Shown here: in pieces, positions 43,616 through 52,586 of the stretch
Numbering within the stretch: position 1 is the stretch's first letter
How the letters are laid out: each line of letters opens with the position of its first letter
NCBI GenBank assembly: GCA_965218875.1
Contig: OZ244707.1
Coordinates: 1,922,001 to 1,986,000 of the forward strand
Reading direction: 5' to 3'
From: CBDCMJ01 sp965218875
Lineage (GTDB): Bacteria; Chloroflexota; Dehalococcoidia; Lucifugimonadales; UBA3495
DNA: 64,000 nucleotides
Program-made: the position numbers and the translations under genes
The notes under the pieces: model-generated
Told to the model about the DNA's origin: nothing
Databases searched by the model: none
The model's input: the letters and a program-made list of their open reading frames with translations, nothing else

Positions 43616-45028
43616 CTACAGGTGGAACACCACCATCTTTAGCTCGGTCATCTCCTGGATGGCATAGGCCGGGCCTTCCTTGCCCATGCCGCTGTCCTTG
43701 AGGCCGCCGTAGGGCATCAGGTCGGCCCGCCACTGGGGAGAGGAGTTGATGTGCAGGCTGCCCGACTCCACCTCCCGGGCAAACCGCATAGCCCAATCCA
43801 CGTTCTGGGTGAATATCCCGGCGGACAGTCCGAAGCGGCTGTCGTTGGCCTTGGCTATGGCGTCGTCGATGTCGTCGAAGGCGCTCACCGCCACCGCCGG
43901 GCCGAACAGCTCTTCCCTGGAGATGCGCATGTCCGGCTTGACGTCGGCCACCACCGTGGCGGCGTGCATACCCCCTTCGTGGTCTCCCCCCGCCACCACG
44001 CGGGCGCCGCCCTCGACCGCCTCGGCGATCCAGCCTGCCACCCGCTGCACGTCGGAGCCGCGGATCATAGGACCCATCTTGGTGGCGTCCTCCAGGGGGT
44101 TGCCAGTGGTGAAGGACTCGGTGGGCGGCACCAGGGCGTCCAGGAAGTCGGCGTAGACCCTGCGGTCGGCGAACACCCGCTGGGTGGATATGCAGACTTG
44201 GCCCGCGTTGGCGAACCCGCCGCTCACGGTGGCCGCGGCCACCTTGTCGATGTCGGCGTCGGACATCACTATCAGCGGGCTGTTGGAGCCCAGCTCCATG
44301 GTCACCTTCTTGATGCCGGCGTTGCGGCAGATGCGGTCCCCTATCTCCATGCTGCCGGTGAAGGTGATCTTCCTCACTCGCGGGTCTCCGGTGAGGGCGT
44401 CGCCGATCTCGCTGCCCGGCCCGGTGACGCACTGGATGGCCTCTTCAGGCAGGCCTGCTTCCAGCAGGATTTCGGTCAGCTTCAACGCCGACAGGGGAGT
44501 GTCGCCCGCCGGCTTCAGGACCACCGCGTTGCCCGCAGCCAGGGCCGGGCCCACCTTGTGGCAGACCAGGTTAAGGGGGAAGTTGAACGGACTTATGGCG
44601 GCGACCACGCCCACTGGCACCCTGATGGTGAATCCGAACTGGTTGACGTTGCCGGGGGCGGCGTCCAGGGGCACGGTCTCTCCGTGGAGCCGCTTGGCTT
44701 CCTCCGAGGACACGGTGATAGTCTGAATGGCCCGCTGCACTTCGCCCCGGCCTTCCGCGATTACCTTGCCTTCCTCCAGGGTGATGGTGCGTCCCAGGTC
44801 TTCAACCCGTTGGGCCATCAGGTCGGCGGTCTTGCGGAGGATTTCGTACCTTTGGTAGGCGGTCAGGCCGGCCATGACCCTCGCGCCTCGCACGGCGCTG
44901 GTGATGGCAAGGTCGACGTCGGCAGCCGTGCCCCGGGGTACGGTGTCGATGACCGATTGGTCGAACGGGTTCAGCACCGGCACGGCCTCGGGCTTGTCTA
45001 CCCAATTGCCGCCTATGTACATTTTCAT
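43616..45028 (-). CDS. NAD(P)-dependent aldehyde dehydrogenase
   Basis: A 470-residue ALDH. From ATG 45028 (GGAGG 9 nt upstream; an in-frame TTG at 45043 is less likely) it begins MKMYIGGNWVDKPEAVPVLN. Catalytic residues are present: N149 in ISPFNFPLNL, K172 in VVLKPAGDTPL, E245 in TMELGSNSPLIV and C279 in NAGQVCISTQRV. A terminal PYGGLKDSGMGKEGP motif follows. It resembles succinate-semialdehyde/lactaldehyde/phosphonoacetaldehyde-type dehydrogenases; the substrate cannot be fixed. It runs just upstream of the PIG-L gene on the minus strand. Confidence 0.93.
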   Translation of the reverse strand: MKMYIGGNWVDKPEAVPVLNPFDQSVIDTVPRGTAADVDLAITSAVRGARVMAGLTAYQRYEILRKTADLMAQRVEDLGRTITLEEGKVIAEGRGEVQRAIQTITVSSEEAKRLHGETVPLDAAPGNVNQFGFTIRVPVGVVAAISPFNFPLNLVCHKVGPALAAGNAVVLKPAGDTPLSALKLTEILLEAGLPEEAIQCVTGPGSEIGDALTGDPRVRKITFTGSMEIGDRICRNAGIKKVTMELGSNSPLIVMSDADIDKVAAATVSGGFANAGQVCISTQRVFADRRVYADFLDALVPPTESFTTGNPLEDATKMGPMIRGSDVQRVAGWIAEAVEGGARVVAGGDHEGGMHAATVVADVKPDMRISREELFGPAVAVSAFDDIDDAIAKANDSRFGLSAGIFTQNVDWAMRFAREVESGSLHINSSPQWRADLMPYGGLKDSGMGKEGPAYAIQEMTELKMVVFHL

Positions 45029-45414
45029 GGTCGTCGCCTCCAAGTGGTTGGCCGTTGCTTCCCGCCCCGGCTCAGGCGGTGGGGCGCGACGAGAGTCCGC
45101 CCCAAGAACCCGGGGATCTGCAATGAGAGACAGCCTGCCGGGTCGCTATAGGATAGCCCGGAAGGCGGAAGGCCGCAACCGGCCCACAGGGTCTGGTGTG
45201 CGTCACGATTTGGCGGAGTCGGTAACCCGCGCCGTAGCCGACGCGCCTACCTCGGGACAGAAGGTTCACTCGTAGGGGCGAAAAAAATTTCGCCCCTACC
45301 GCTAGGCGGCACCGTCGCGCGAAAAACTGACCACACCCGCCGGGTCTTTCGGTGTGTACAGCCTGCGTGTAGTCACCGGGGAATAGCCGGGCGGCTATCC
45401 GGTGTGGGGACCGC
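45029..45414. other. Intergenic with palindromic repeats
   Basis: No gene. It contains the 28-bp palindrome at 45272-45299 and a weaker hairpin at 45373-45402 (caccgg..atagcc, loop gggc, ggctatccggtg) just beyond the stop of the minus-strand gene at 45415, possibly its terminator although no T-run is present. Confidence 0.5.
45272..45299. repeat. Palindrome gtaggggcga (copy 1)
   Basis: Arms gtaggggcgaaa and tttcgcccctac form a perfect 12-bp stem with a short A/T loop. A near-identical copy lies at 58355-58382, so this is a dispersed palindromic repeat, not a unique terminator. Confidence 0.85.
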
Positions 45415-45969
45415 TCATTGGCCCAGAGTCACCGAGCGGCCCGAGCCGGTGACCAAGTATCGCCCGGCCCGGCCGGGGACTCGCTCCATCCACTGGAACT
45501 TGCCCCGCGCGGCGTTGCGGAGCGTCTGGGTAAAACTGTGGGGTATGGGCCAGCCGGCGATGCCGAAAAGGGTTGCCAACTCCGAGGCGTCGACACTGCT
45601 CATGTCCAGGTGACGGCGGGCGCCCTCGGCGGCCACCACTACCCGGCGCATGTCCCCCATGGGATTGGCCGTCCGGCAAAACTCGGCGAAAGCCAAGTCG
45701 GAGTCAGGGCCCCTGGGCACCCCGGCAGCTTGCGGGGAGTCCACCGTTCTTGCCGCGGCGCCGGCGGGTACACTCCTACCGTGGTCCGGCTTACTTGTTT
45801 CCGGTGGCCCAAGCCCGTTGCCGCCGGTGGAGCCGTTCGGACCGGCTTGCATCAGGCCTTGGGGCAGCTCTCTGAGCGCTAGCTGGATCACTTCCCTGAC
45901 GACTTCCGGCTCCTCTGACTCCAGGGTAATGAGGGCCGCGTTGGGAAGGGTGATCGACACCTTAACCAT
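45415..45969 (-). CDS. Hypothetical protein with winged-helix-like C-terminal domain
   Basis: A 184-residue protein from ATG 45969 (MVKVSITLPNAALITLESEE); a longer reading from 45996 is possible. The first 40 residues look like a small beta-alpha module (VSITLPNAALITLESEEPEV then VREVIQLALREL). A Gly/Pro-rich linker (about 45-85) is followed by DLAFAEFCRTANPMGDMRRV and ASELATLFGIAGWPIPHSFT, QTLRNAARGKFQWMERVPGR and AGRYLVTGSG, resembling a winged helix in which the last strand pair reads RYLVT. It could be a small DNA-binding or sensor protein. Not recognised as a named family. Confidence 0.6.
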   Translation of the reverse strand: MVKVSITLPNAALITLESEEPEVVREVIQLALRELPQGLMQAGPNGSTGGNGLGPPETSKPDHGRSVPAGAAARTVDSPQAAGVPRGPDSDLAFAEFCRTANPMGDMRRVVVAAEGARRHLDMSSVDASELATLFGIAGWPIPHSFTQTLRNAARGKFQWMERVPGRAGRYLVTGSGRSVTLGQ

Positions 45970-46121
45970 GCACTCCACCCGCTCTGCCGTTTCCACCGGT
46001 CAAGTACCCGGTATGGTACTTCATGGGTAACGCATAAGCAACCGGTGGGTCGGGTATAAGTGTAGAGGGACGGCGGCGCGGGGGGGCACGGCCATAGCGG
46101 ATGGAGGCAGCCGTAAGGGCC

Positions 46122-48002
46122 CTAGATGGTCTGCTTGAGACGCACTGCCATAGAACGGGTCATGCCGGGTACCGAGGCGATGTCGTCCACCGACGCGTCC
46201 CTGATTCCCTGCAGGTTGCCGAAGCGGCGCATCAGCATCCGCTTGCGCTTGGGCCCTATGCCGGTCACCGAGTCGAGGGGAGAGCGGAGGCTGCTCTTGC
46301 TGCGCAGGTCCCGGTGATAGGTAATGGCGAAGCGGTGGGCCTCGTCCCGCATTCGCTGCACCAAGTACAGGGCCTGAGAGCTGCGGGGCAGCGCGATAGG
46401 CTCCGGCGTATGAGGCACGAACAGCCACTCGTTCTCCTTGGCCAGGGAGGCCAGGGGTATGCGGTCCAGCCCCAGTTCCAGGAACACCTCCAGCGCCGCG
46501 GAAAGCTGTCCCTTGCCGCCGTCGATCAGCACCAGGTCGGGCGTGGAACCCCACTTGTCGGCAGGCTGCTCCCCCAATTGCTCTCCAGATTCCCTGTCGC
46601 CCGCCTGCTCCGAGGCGCGGGCCTGCGCCAGGCGCTTGAACCGGCGGCGCAGGACCTCCCGTATGCTTTCGTAATCGTCAACGCCCTCCACCGACTTCAC
46701 CTTGAAGCGCCGGTAGTGGGACGTCTTGGGCTTGCCGTCCTCGAAGACCACCATGCTGCCGACCGAGTTGCTGCCCTGGATGTGGGAGATGTCGTAGCAT
46801 TCCATCCGGTAGGGCGATGCCGGAAGGCTGAGCTCCTCCTGCAGCTCGGCCAGGGCGTCTTGAATCACGTCGTGGTTGTCCAACCACTTGATGCGGTGCT
46901 GGGCCAGACCCTGGGCGGCGTTTTCCGCCACGGTGTCCATCAACTGCTTGTGTACGCCCCGGCGGGGATGCGCCAGGTGGACCACCCCTCCCCGCAGCCC
47001 TCGAAGCCATTGGACGACCAGGTCGCCGTCTTCCAGGGGATGTTGCACCAGGATGTTAGGTGGAATCACCGAGGCGGTTGGGTAGAACTGCTTGATGAAC
47101 TGGCCCAACACCAGCCCGGGGAGGTCGTCCTGGGTACCCTCCATGAAGAAGTGGTCCCGGCCGATGAGCTTGTTGTGGCGGACGAAGAACACCTCGACCC
47201 AAGATTCGTTGGTCCCCTGGGCCACCGCCATCAGGTCCATGTCGCTGATGGGATTGGAGTCCACCTTGATGCGCTGCTCTTCCGCCACCTGCTCCACGCT
47301 GCGGATGCGGTCCCGCAGGACCGCGGCCCGCTCAAACTCCAGCTTTTCGGCGGCAAGGTCCATATTCGTCTTGAGGTCGTCGGTTACCGCCTCCGTGTCC
47401 CCCTCCATGAAGAGGATGACCTGCTGAATTACCTTGTCGTACTCTTCCAGGGTCGCGTAGCCCGAGCAGGGGGCCACGCAGCGATTGATGAAGTATTCCA
47501 GGCACGGGCGCGGGTCGGTGCCCGTTATGGTCTTGGTGCAGGAGCGGTAGGGGAACAACCGCTTGACCAGGTCCATGGTCTTGCGCACGGACCCGGCGGT
47601 GGCGAAGGGCCCGAAGTAGCGGGCCTTGTCGTTGGAGACTTTCCGGGTAATGTAGACCCGGGGGTACTCCTCGGTCAGGTCGATCTTCAGGAAGGGGTAG
47701 GTCTTGTCGTCCTTGAGCCTGGCGTTGTAGCGAGGCCTGTAACGCTTGATGAGGGTGTTTTCCAGGATCAGGGCCTCGGCCTCGCTGTCGGTGACGATGT
47801 ACTCGAAGTCGCGGACGTGGCCCATCATCCGGCGGATTTTCGCCGTCTGACCCGAGGGGGAGCCGAAGTAAGTGCGGACCCTGTTGCGGAGTACGCTGGC
47901 TTTGCCCACGTAGAGGATGGCGCCGGCGGCGTCCTTCATCATGTAGACGCCCGGCCGCTCCGGCGTCGCCTGCAGCCGTTGCTCGACCAGAGCTAGAGGC
48001 AT
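46122..48002 (-). CDS. uvrC: Excinuclease ABC subunit C
   Basis: A 626-residue UvrC, the dual-incision nuclease of nucleotide excision repair. The GIY-YIG domain begins PGVYMMKDAAGAILYVGKAS and continues YIVTDSEAEALILENTLIKR. A UVR motif for UvrB binding is seen (AAEKLEFERAAVLRDRIRSV). The RNase H-like endonuclease domain has MECYDISHIQGSNSVGSMVV and DLVLIDGGKGQLSAAL. The C-terminal double HhH reads LDSVTGIGPKRKRMLMRRFG and VPGMTRSMAVRLKQTI. All domains are present, normal length. An acidic insert (EQAGDRESGEQLGEQPADKW) is lineage-specific. It lies 6 nt downstream of a small membrane protein gene. Confidence 0.97.
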   Translation of the reverse strand: MPLALVEQRLQATPERPGVYMMKDAAGAILYVGKASVLRNRVRTYFGSPSGQTAKIRRMMGHVRDFEYIVTDSEAEALILENTLIKRYRPRYNARLKDDKTYPFLKIDLTEEYPRVYITRKVSNDKARYFGPFATAGSVRKTMDLVKRLFPYRSCTKTITGTDPRPCLEYFINRCVAPCSGYATLEEYDKVIQQVILFMEGDTEAVTDDLKTNMDLAAEKLEFERAAVLRDRIRSVEQVAEEQRIKVDSNPISDMDLMAVAQGTNESWVEVFFVRHNKLIGRDHFFMEGTQDDLPGLVLGQFIKQFYPTASVIPPNILVQHPLEDGDLVVQWLRGLRGGVVHLAHPRRGVHKQLMDTVAENAAQGLAQHRIKWLDNHDVIQDALAELQEELSLPASPYRMECYDISHIQGSNSVGSMVVFEDGKPKTSHYRRFKVKSVEGVDDYESIREVLRRRFKRLAQARASEQAGDRESGEQLGEQPADKWGSTPDLVLIDGGKGQLSAALEVFLELGLDRIPLASLAKENEWLFVPHTPEPIALPRSSQALYLVQRMRDEAHRFAITYHRDLRSKSSLRSPLDSVTGIGPKRKRMLMRRFGNLQGIRDASVDDIASVPGMTRSMAVRLKQTI

Positions 48003-48008
48003 TGCAGC

Positions 48009-48386
48009 TTAGAGCACCACTCCGAGGACGATGATAACGGCCATCACCACGCCGGAAAGGCCGAGTATTCGCCGCACTTCGGCTCCGATGAGGTTGTTGG
48101 TGACCGGACGCTCCCGCCTAGCCCGCGATGGGGTGGGAACATGGGCCTCGGCCGTGGCGGAGTTTCGAGCCGCCACCGGACTCGGGCGGGGCGGTCTCGA
48201 GGGAGCGGAAGGCGGCGCGGGCGGGGCCGCGACGGGCTCCGGAGTGTCCACGCTCTGCGATTGATCGCCCGCCTCGGCAGGCGTCGACACGGGCGCTTGG
48301 ACACCCACGGAATCCCTGCTCTGCCGTTTCTTGCGTCGGCCGATTTGGGCCTGGCGTGATGCTACCCGCTTAGCTTTACCAGCCAT
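48009..48386 (-). CDS. Small tail-anchored basic protein
   Basis: A 125-residue protein: a very basic N-terminus (AGKAKRVASRQAQIGRRKKR), a Pro/Ala-rich low-complexity middle (about 30-95) and one predicted transmembrane helix at the C-terminus (ILGLSGVVMAVIIVLGVVL). This is the layout of a tail-anchored protein with a cytoplasmic, possibly nucleic-acid- or ribosome-binding head. ATG at 48386 is preferred: AGGAGG lies 9 nt upstream, while the GTG at 48392 is too close to it. uvrC follows after 6 nt. Family unknown. Confidence 0.75.
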   Translation of the reverse strand: MAGKAKRVASRQAQIGRRKKRQSRDSVGVQAPVSTPAEAGDQSQSVDTPEPVAAPPAPPSAPSRPPRPSPVAARNSATAEAHVPTPSRARRERPVTNNLIGAEVRRILGLSGVVMAVIIVLGVVL

Positions 48387-48684
48387 TGACACTCACCTCC
48401 TGGCAGCGGCCGCCGGTCGAGATACAGGCCGGCGCCGACACCCCGCCTCGTGTAACCCCACGGTTTACTATAGCAGCAATCGAGGGAAATGGGCAGACCG
48501 CGCCGCCGCCGTAACTGCTCAGTCTCCGCGAGGAGAACCGTGGCGCCATCCGGCACCTCATCCCGAGCGCCGCTTTACCAGGGCATTGCCACGAAAACAG
48601 ACGAGGCGAGGGGGTCCGGGCATGACCGAGAGGAGACTAGCCAGCTGGGCACGAGCCGCCCGACACCCCACCCGGTTTCCCACT

Positions 48685-48862
48685 GAGCGCCCCACCCTGT
48701 CATTCCCACCGAGCGCCCACCCGGTCATTCCCACCGAGCGCCCACCCGGTCATTCCCACCGAGCGCCCACCCGGTCATTCCCACCGAGCGCCCACCCGGT
48801 CATTCCCACCGAGCGCCCACCCCTGTCATTCCGCTGGAGCACCTACCCCTGTCATTCCGCTG
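48685..48862 (+). repeat. 25/26-bp tandem array
   Basis: Seven head-to-tail units start at about 48685, 48711, 48736, 48761, 48786, 48811 and 48837. The core is gagcgcccacccggtcattc followed by ccacc; the last two units change to ...tcattccgctg. No spacers separate the units, so it is not a CRISPR. Confidence 0.92.
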
Positions 48863-48990
48863 GAGCGCAGCGACGAGGAATCTACAACGCATAGCTGCAA
48901 GCCCCTACCGCTGGTGATAGGGCACTCCACGCTGCCCCATTTTCATTACCTTTATGTGGCCTCCCCAAGGCCATGGTAATTCCGAGCGCC
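48838..48990 (+). repeat. Dispersed intergenic repeat (copy 1)
   Basis: tcattccgctggagcgcagc, gaggaatctac, gctgcaagcccc and atgtggcctcc..aaggccatgg appear in this order and recur at 58418-58560 in the same orientation over about 140 bp. Confidence 0.8.
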
Positions 48991-49356
48991 TCTCCGACGT
49001 CATTCCGAGAGCAGCCGAGGAATCCAAACCCCTCCCCTGAGGGCAGAGCCACGCGCCCAGGGCCCTGGCGGGCCTATATGGACTTGAGATTCCTCGTCGC
49101 TGCGCTCCTTCGGAATGACGGAAGCGGGCGTAGGATGGTCCCTGCCTGGCTACGGTGCAGAGGCCGCGCTCCGGCATGGCACTTGAGATTCCTCGGCTGG
49201 CCTTGGCATGACAGGCAGGGGGGGCCTTGGCATGACAGGCAGGGTGGACTTGGGGTTATAGGGGCGGCGTTGGCCATGACGGGCTAATCAAAAGACCATG
49301 TGCCGCCGTCTCGCGCTGGAGATGTTGAGGGTAACAGCGGGGAGGCCTCGGGCGGT

Positions 49357-50283
49357 TCAGACCCTGGGGTGGCTCTTTTCGTACTCCTCGTGCAAGTGGG
49401 CGCCCGTCAGGTGAGTGTACACTTGGGTCGTGGCGATGCTGGAGTGTCCCAACAGTTCCTGCACGTGGCGCAACGAGGCCCCATTCTGTAACAGGTGGGT
49501 GGCAAAGCTGTGCCTCAGCGTGTGGGGCGTGATGCACTGCTGGAGGCCCGCTTTCTCGCCGTAGGTTTTCAGGATGGTCCAGACCCACTGGCGGGTCAGG
49601 CGCTCGCCGCGGTGGTTTACGAACAACGCCGGTTGGCCCTTCCGGTTTCCGATCAAGGCCGGCCTGGCGTGGCCCAGGTACCTTTCCAGTTCCTGCAGGG
49701 CCTTGGGATACAGGTGAACTATGCGCTCCTTGGAGCCCTTTCCCCAGCACCGGACGTAGGACTCGTGGTGGTCGATGTCGGCCACGTTGAGGGAGACCAG
49801 CTCCCCCACCCGCAGGCCGGTGGCATAGAGCATCTCCAGGATCATGGCGTCCCTCTGACCCTCGATGCTGTCCGTCTCGTAGGCCACCGCCAGCAACCGC
49901 GACACCTCGTCCTCGGTCAGGTACTTGGGCAGAGCGCGGCCCACCCGGGGGGCCCCTAGGGATTCGGTGGGGTCCTCGCGGATGGTGTCGTTTTCGAAGA
50001 GAAACCCGAAGAAAGACCGGATGGCGGCGACCTTGCGGGCAGTGGTGGTATCCCGGTAGCCCCGCGCGCCCCGAAGGTTGACGATGTATTGATTCAAGAG
50101 ATTCAAGTCCACCGATTCCCAGGGGTAGTCCCCGTTGGTGGACCCGTTGCCGTTGCCGTTGCTGTGCTCCTGGAGAAATCCCCAGAACTGGCTTAGGTCG
50201 TTGCGGTAAGCCTGGGAGGTGTTGTTGGAGAAGCCCTTTTCGACGACGAGGTGCTGCAGAAAAGACGTAATAGCCCGGTCCAT
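49357..50283 (-). CDS. xerD: Tyrosine recombinase XerC/XerD
   Basis: A 308-residue site-specific recombinase with a SAM-like N-terminal core-binding domain (MDRAITSFLQHLVVEKGFSN). The catalytic domain shows R158 in ATGLRVGELVSLN, the beta-hairpin lysine in GKGSKERIVHLYPKAL, H254/R257 in TPHTLRHSFATHLL, H280 in LLGHSSI and the nucleophile Y289 in TTQVYTHLT. An Asn/Gly linker (SNGNGNGSTN, 41-50) is unusual. The ATG at 50283 has AAAGGA upstream; a longer reading adds unrelated residues. It is probably the chromosomal dimer-resolution recombinase, though an element integrase cannot be excluded. It stands alone. Confidence 0.9.
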   Translation of the reverse strand: MDRAITSFLQHLVVEKGFSNNTSQAYRNDLSQFWGFLQEHSNGNGNGSTNGDYPWESVDLNLLNQYIVNLRGARGYRDTTTARKVAAIRSFFGFLFENDTIREDPTESLGAPRVGRALPKYLTEDEVSRLLAVAYETDSIEGQRDAMILEMLYATGLRVGELVSLNVADIDHHESYVRCWGKGSKERIVHLYPKALQELERYLGHARPALIGNRKGQPALFVNHRGERLTRQWVWTILKTYGEKAGLQQCITPHTLRHSFATHLLQNGASLRHVQELLGHSSIATTQVYTHLTGAHLHEEYEKSHPRV

Positions 50284-50491
50284 GTAAGATATCCTTTCGC
50301 CACAGGCGTAAAGCCATAGGCGTAAAAAAGGTGGAGTAACGCAACTAGCGCCACGCCAACGTTCACAATGGGGGAAGTCTAGCACGGGAGGGGAGGAGGG
50401 TTACCTAGGGAAAGTGGACCGGAAACGGCCGGTTTGAGGGAATTTGCGCCGCCGGGCCGGCCCGGCAGGGTGTCCAGCCGGCGGCGTTATC

Positions 50492-51667
50492 TCACCCCAC
50501 GGATAGCACCACCGTGCCCGTGGAGGACAAAGACCCGCCCGTGCCGTTGACCAAAGCGATCTCCGGCCCCCCGCTTCCGCCGCCCTTTTTCCCAATCTGG
50601 CGCGGGCCGCACTCCTGCCGAAGCTGGCGGGCCGCCTCCACCAGCAGAAAGCTCCCATACATGCCGGGGTGGGTGTAGGACAAGCCCCCGCCGCTGGTGT
50701 TCACCGGGAAGTCGCCTCCCGGCCCGGTGCGCTGATCGGCCACCAGGTCCGGGGCTTCCCCAGGCCCGCAGAAACCGAGGCTTTCCAGGGTGACCATGAC
50801 GGTATAGGTGAAGGAATCGTAAATCATAGCCAGGTCTACGTCGTCGTGGGTAACCCCGGCCCGGGCCAGGGCGTTGGGCCCGCTCTCCCTGGCGAAGGTG
50901 GAGGTGAGCGACGGCATCTGGCTGATCATGTTGTGGTCGTGGCCTTCCCCTGCTCCCAGCACCCAGACGGGCTCCTTCCGGCAGCTCCGGGCCCGCTCGG
51001 CCGTGGTGACTATGATCGCCGCGCCGGAGTCGGTGACCAGGCAGCAGTCGGGGAGGTGAAACGGCCAAGCCACCCAGCGGGAATCGTGGTACTCGTCGAA
51101 GGACAGGGGCGTGTCGTGCATCACCGCCTTGGGGTTCAGGTTGGCCCACTTGCGGGTGGCCACCGCGATCTCGGCCATGGCCTGGCGGGTGCGGTCCTCC
51201 CCATATTCGTGCATGTAGCGGGTGCAAGCCATGGAGTAGTTGACCGGAGGGCCGATGAGACCGTAGGGGAACTCGTACTGGGAGGGCGGCAGGTTAGGGT
51301 CGACGGGCGCCGGGGCCCGCGCCGACCGTCCGGCCTGGCCGTGGGTTATGAGGGCTACGTCGCAGTACCCGGCGCGGATGGCGGCGGCGGCGTGGGCCAC
51401 GTGAATCACGAACGAAGACCCGCCCACCGAGGTGTTGTCGGTAAATCCCGGCTGGATCCCCAGGTACTCGCCGGTGGCCAGGGTGGACAATCCGGCGGTG
51501 AACAACCCGTTCACGTCACTCTTGGCCAGCCCGGCGTCTTCCAGGGCGTTGTGGGCCGCCTCGGCATGGTGCTGCAAAGACGACTTGTTGGGGACCGTGC
51601 CCATCTCGTCCGACTCGGCCACCCCCACGATGGCGATGTCGCGCTCTCTGGAAGTTCTCGTTGCCAC
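50492..51667 (-). CDS. Thiolase-like (SCP2-type) protein lacking the active-site Cys
   Basis: A 391-residue thiolase-fold protein: DIAIVGVAESDEMGTVPNKS, HHAEAAHNALEDAGLAKSDV, NGLFTAG, GSSFVIHVAHAAAAIRAGYC and C-terminal LVNGTGGSLSSTGTVVLSVG with the conserved G-x-G. Where classical thiolases have the acyl-binding Cys, this one reads TSVGGSSF, as in the non-decarboxylating Ltp-type branch, so it may be an aldolase-like or carrier protein and not an acetyltransferase. Members usually pair with a DUF35 OB-fold/Zn-ribbon subunit, not found beside it here. GTG start at 51667 with GGAGGAA 5 nt upstream. Confidence 0.85.
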   Translation of the reverse strand: MATRTSRERDIAIVGVAESDEMGTVPNKSSLQHHAEAAHNALEDAGLAKSDVNGLFTAGLSTLATGEYLGIQPGFTDNTSVGGSSFVIHVAHAAAAIRAGYCDVALITHGQAGRSARAPAPVDPNLPPSQYEFPYGLIGPPVNYSMACTRYMHEYGEDRTRQAMAEIAVATRKWANLNPKAVMHDTPLSFDEYHDSRWVAWPFHLPDCCLVTDSGAAIIVTTAERARSCRKEPVWVLGAGEGHDHNMISQMPSLTSTFARESGPNALARAGVTHDDVDLAMIYDSFTYTVMVTLESLGFCGPGEAPDLVADQRTGPGGDFPVNTSGGGLSYTHPGMYGSFLLVEAARQLRQECGPRQIGKKGGGSGGPEIALVNGTGGSLSSTGTVVLSVG

Positions 51668-51941
51668 TGCTTCCTCCGGCGGGATAACGTGGGCGGGCTC
51701 TTGGCTCTCACCTGCTGGTTGCGCTCCGTTTCAGCTCCTCGGCCCGGTCCGCGGCGGCTGGACTCTATGGCGGCGAGGGCTGAGAAACCCGCATGATGTT
51801 ACAACAACCGGCGGCGCCGGCACAACATAGCCTGTCCGCCCGCCGCCTTCCACATCGGCCCGGCGTGATACAATGGCGGGGCGCAACGGTCGCCTTGAAT
51901 ATAGGTGCTCCCAGTCCACCGTTACGGGCCCTGAGGTGGCG
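51668..51941. other. Divergent promoter region before the EVE gene
   Basis: A TACAAT -10-like box at 51869-51874 with a weak TTCCAC -35 lies 67 nt before the EVE start at 51942, which argues against an upstream GTG/ATG start at 51873. No other feature. Confidence 0.4.
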
Positions 51942-52499
51942 ATGCCCCACAACTTCTGGATGATAGTGAGCAACCCCGCCAACTATCGCATCACTAAGGA
52001 GCTAGGTTTCACCCGGCAAGGCCTGAAGTCGCAGCACCGGCGCAAGATCCAGAGGATAGAGTCCGGCGACCGGGTGCTGTTCTACGTGTCCATAGACCGC
52101 CGCTTCCCCGCCACCGCCACCGCCACGTCCTCTTACTTCGAGGTGGAGACCTCGTTGTGGGAAAAGGAGGGCAGCTCGGACTGGCCGTTTCAGATAGAAA
52201 TCAAGCCTGAGGTGGTCCTGGACGAGGAGCAGTACATCAACGCCAACCTGCTGGCGCCCCGCCTGGACTACGTCAAACGCTGGGTGCCGGAGAACTGGCA
52301 TCTGGCGTTTCACGGGAACCTGCACCTTCTGCCCAAGAGCGATTTTCTTCTCATAGAGGAGGAGATGAAAAAGCTCAAGTACGGCAGAGACTACGACCGG
52401 GGCAGCGCGGCCCCGCCCCAGCCTTCCCCCCGAAAGAGAAGGCCCAGGTCTCAGGCCAGGAACTCCGGGGAGCCGCGGCAGCCGTCGGCCCAGCGCTAG
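51942..52499 (+). CDS. EVE domain protein
   Basis: A 185-residue protein. Residues 1-150 form an EVE (PUA-like) domain: HNFWMIVSNPANYRITKELG, KIQRIESGDRVLFYVSIDRR, ATATATSSYFEVETSLWEKE, WPFQIEIKPEVVLDEEQYIN and WHLAFHGNLHLLPKSDFLLI. EVE domains bind modified bases in DNA or RNA. The aromatic cage residues (W and F/Y) are plausible here. The last 35 residues are basic and Pro/Arg-rich. ATG at 51942 gives the canonical start; the preceding frame has a promoter-like box in it. It stands alone between core genes; no nuclease is fused. Confidence 0.87.
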   Translation: MPHNFWMIVSNPANYRITKELGFTRQGLKSQHRRKIQRIESGDRVLFYVSIDRRFPATATATSSYFEVETSLWEKEGSSDWPFQIEIKPEVVLDEEQYINANLLAPRLDYVKRWVPENWHLAFHGNLHLLPKSDFLLIEEEMKKLKYGRDYDRGSAAPPQPSPRKRRPRSQARNSGEPRQPSAQR

Positions 52500-52586
52500 C
52501 CTTTACCCCGGCCCCGGCAATGGATCACGCCCGACCCCTCCGGTGGCTTCGGACCTTGTCCCGGTCCGAGAGGGATGAGGTCCGGG

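Larger units (their letters stand above)
48387..49356. other. 970-bp repeat-rich intergenic region
   Basis: No gene is supported. It contains a 25-bp tandem array (48685-48862), several copies of the dispersed gtcattccg...gaggaatc repeat in both orientations (48855-48885, 49000-49026, 49089-49122, 49183-49200) and a short tandem ccttggcatgacaggcaggg (49200-49245). Confidence 0.75.

Noticed and set aside
45373..45402. Strong terminator for the gene ending at 45415
   Set aside because: The stem has a bulge and no T-run follows; noted only as a possible hairpin.
46101..47996. Long plus-strand frame opposite uvrC
   Set aside because: Antisense shadow of a high-GC gene; His/Val/Gln-rich with no domain.
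48685..48862. Possible CRISPR array
   Set aside because: Units follow each other without spacers, and no cas gene is in the window.
49357..50283. XerC/D as the integrase of the rpe island
   Set aside because: It lies 9 kb outside the duplicated borders, among core genes, and looks like a chromosomal recombinase.
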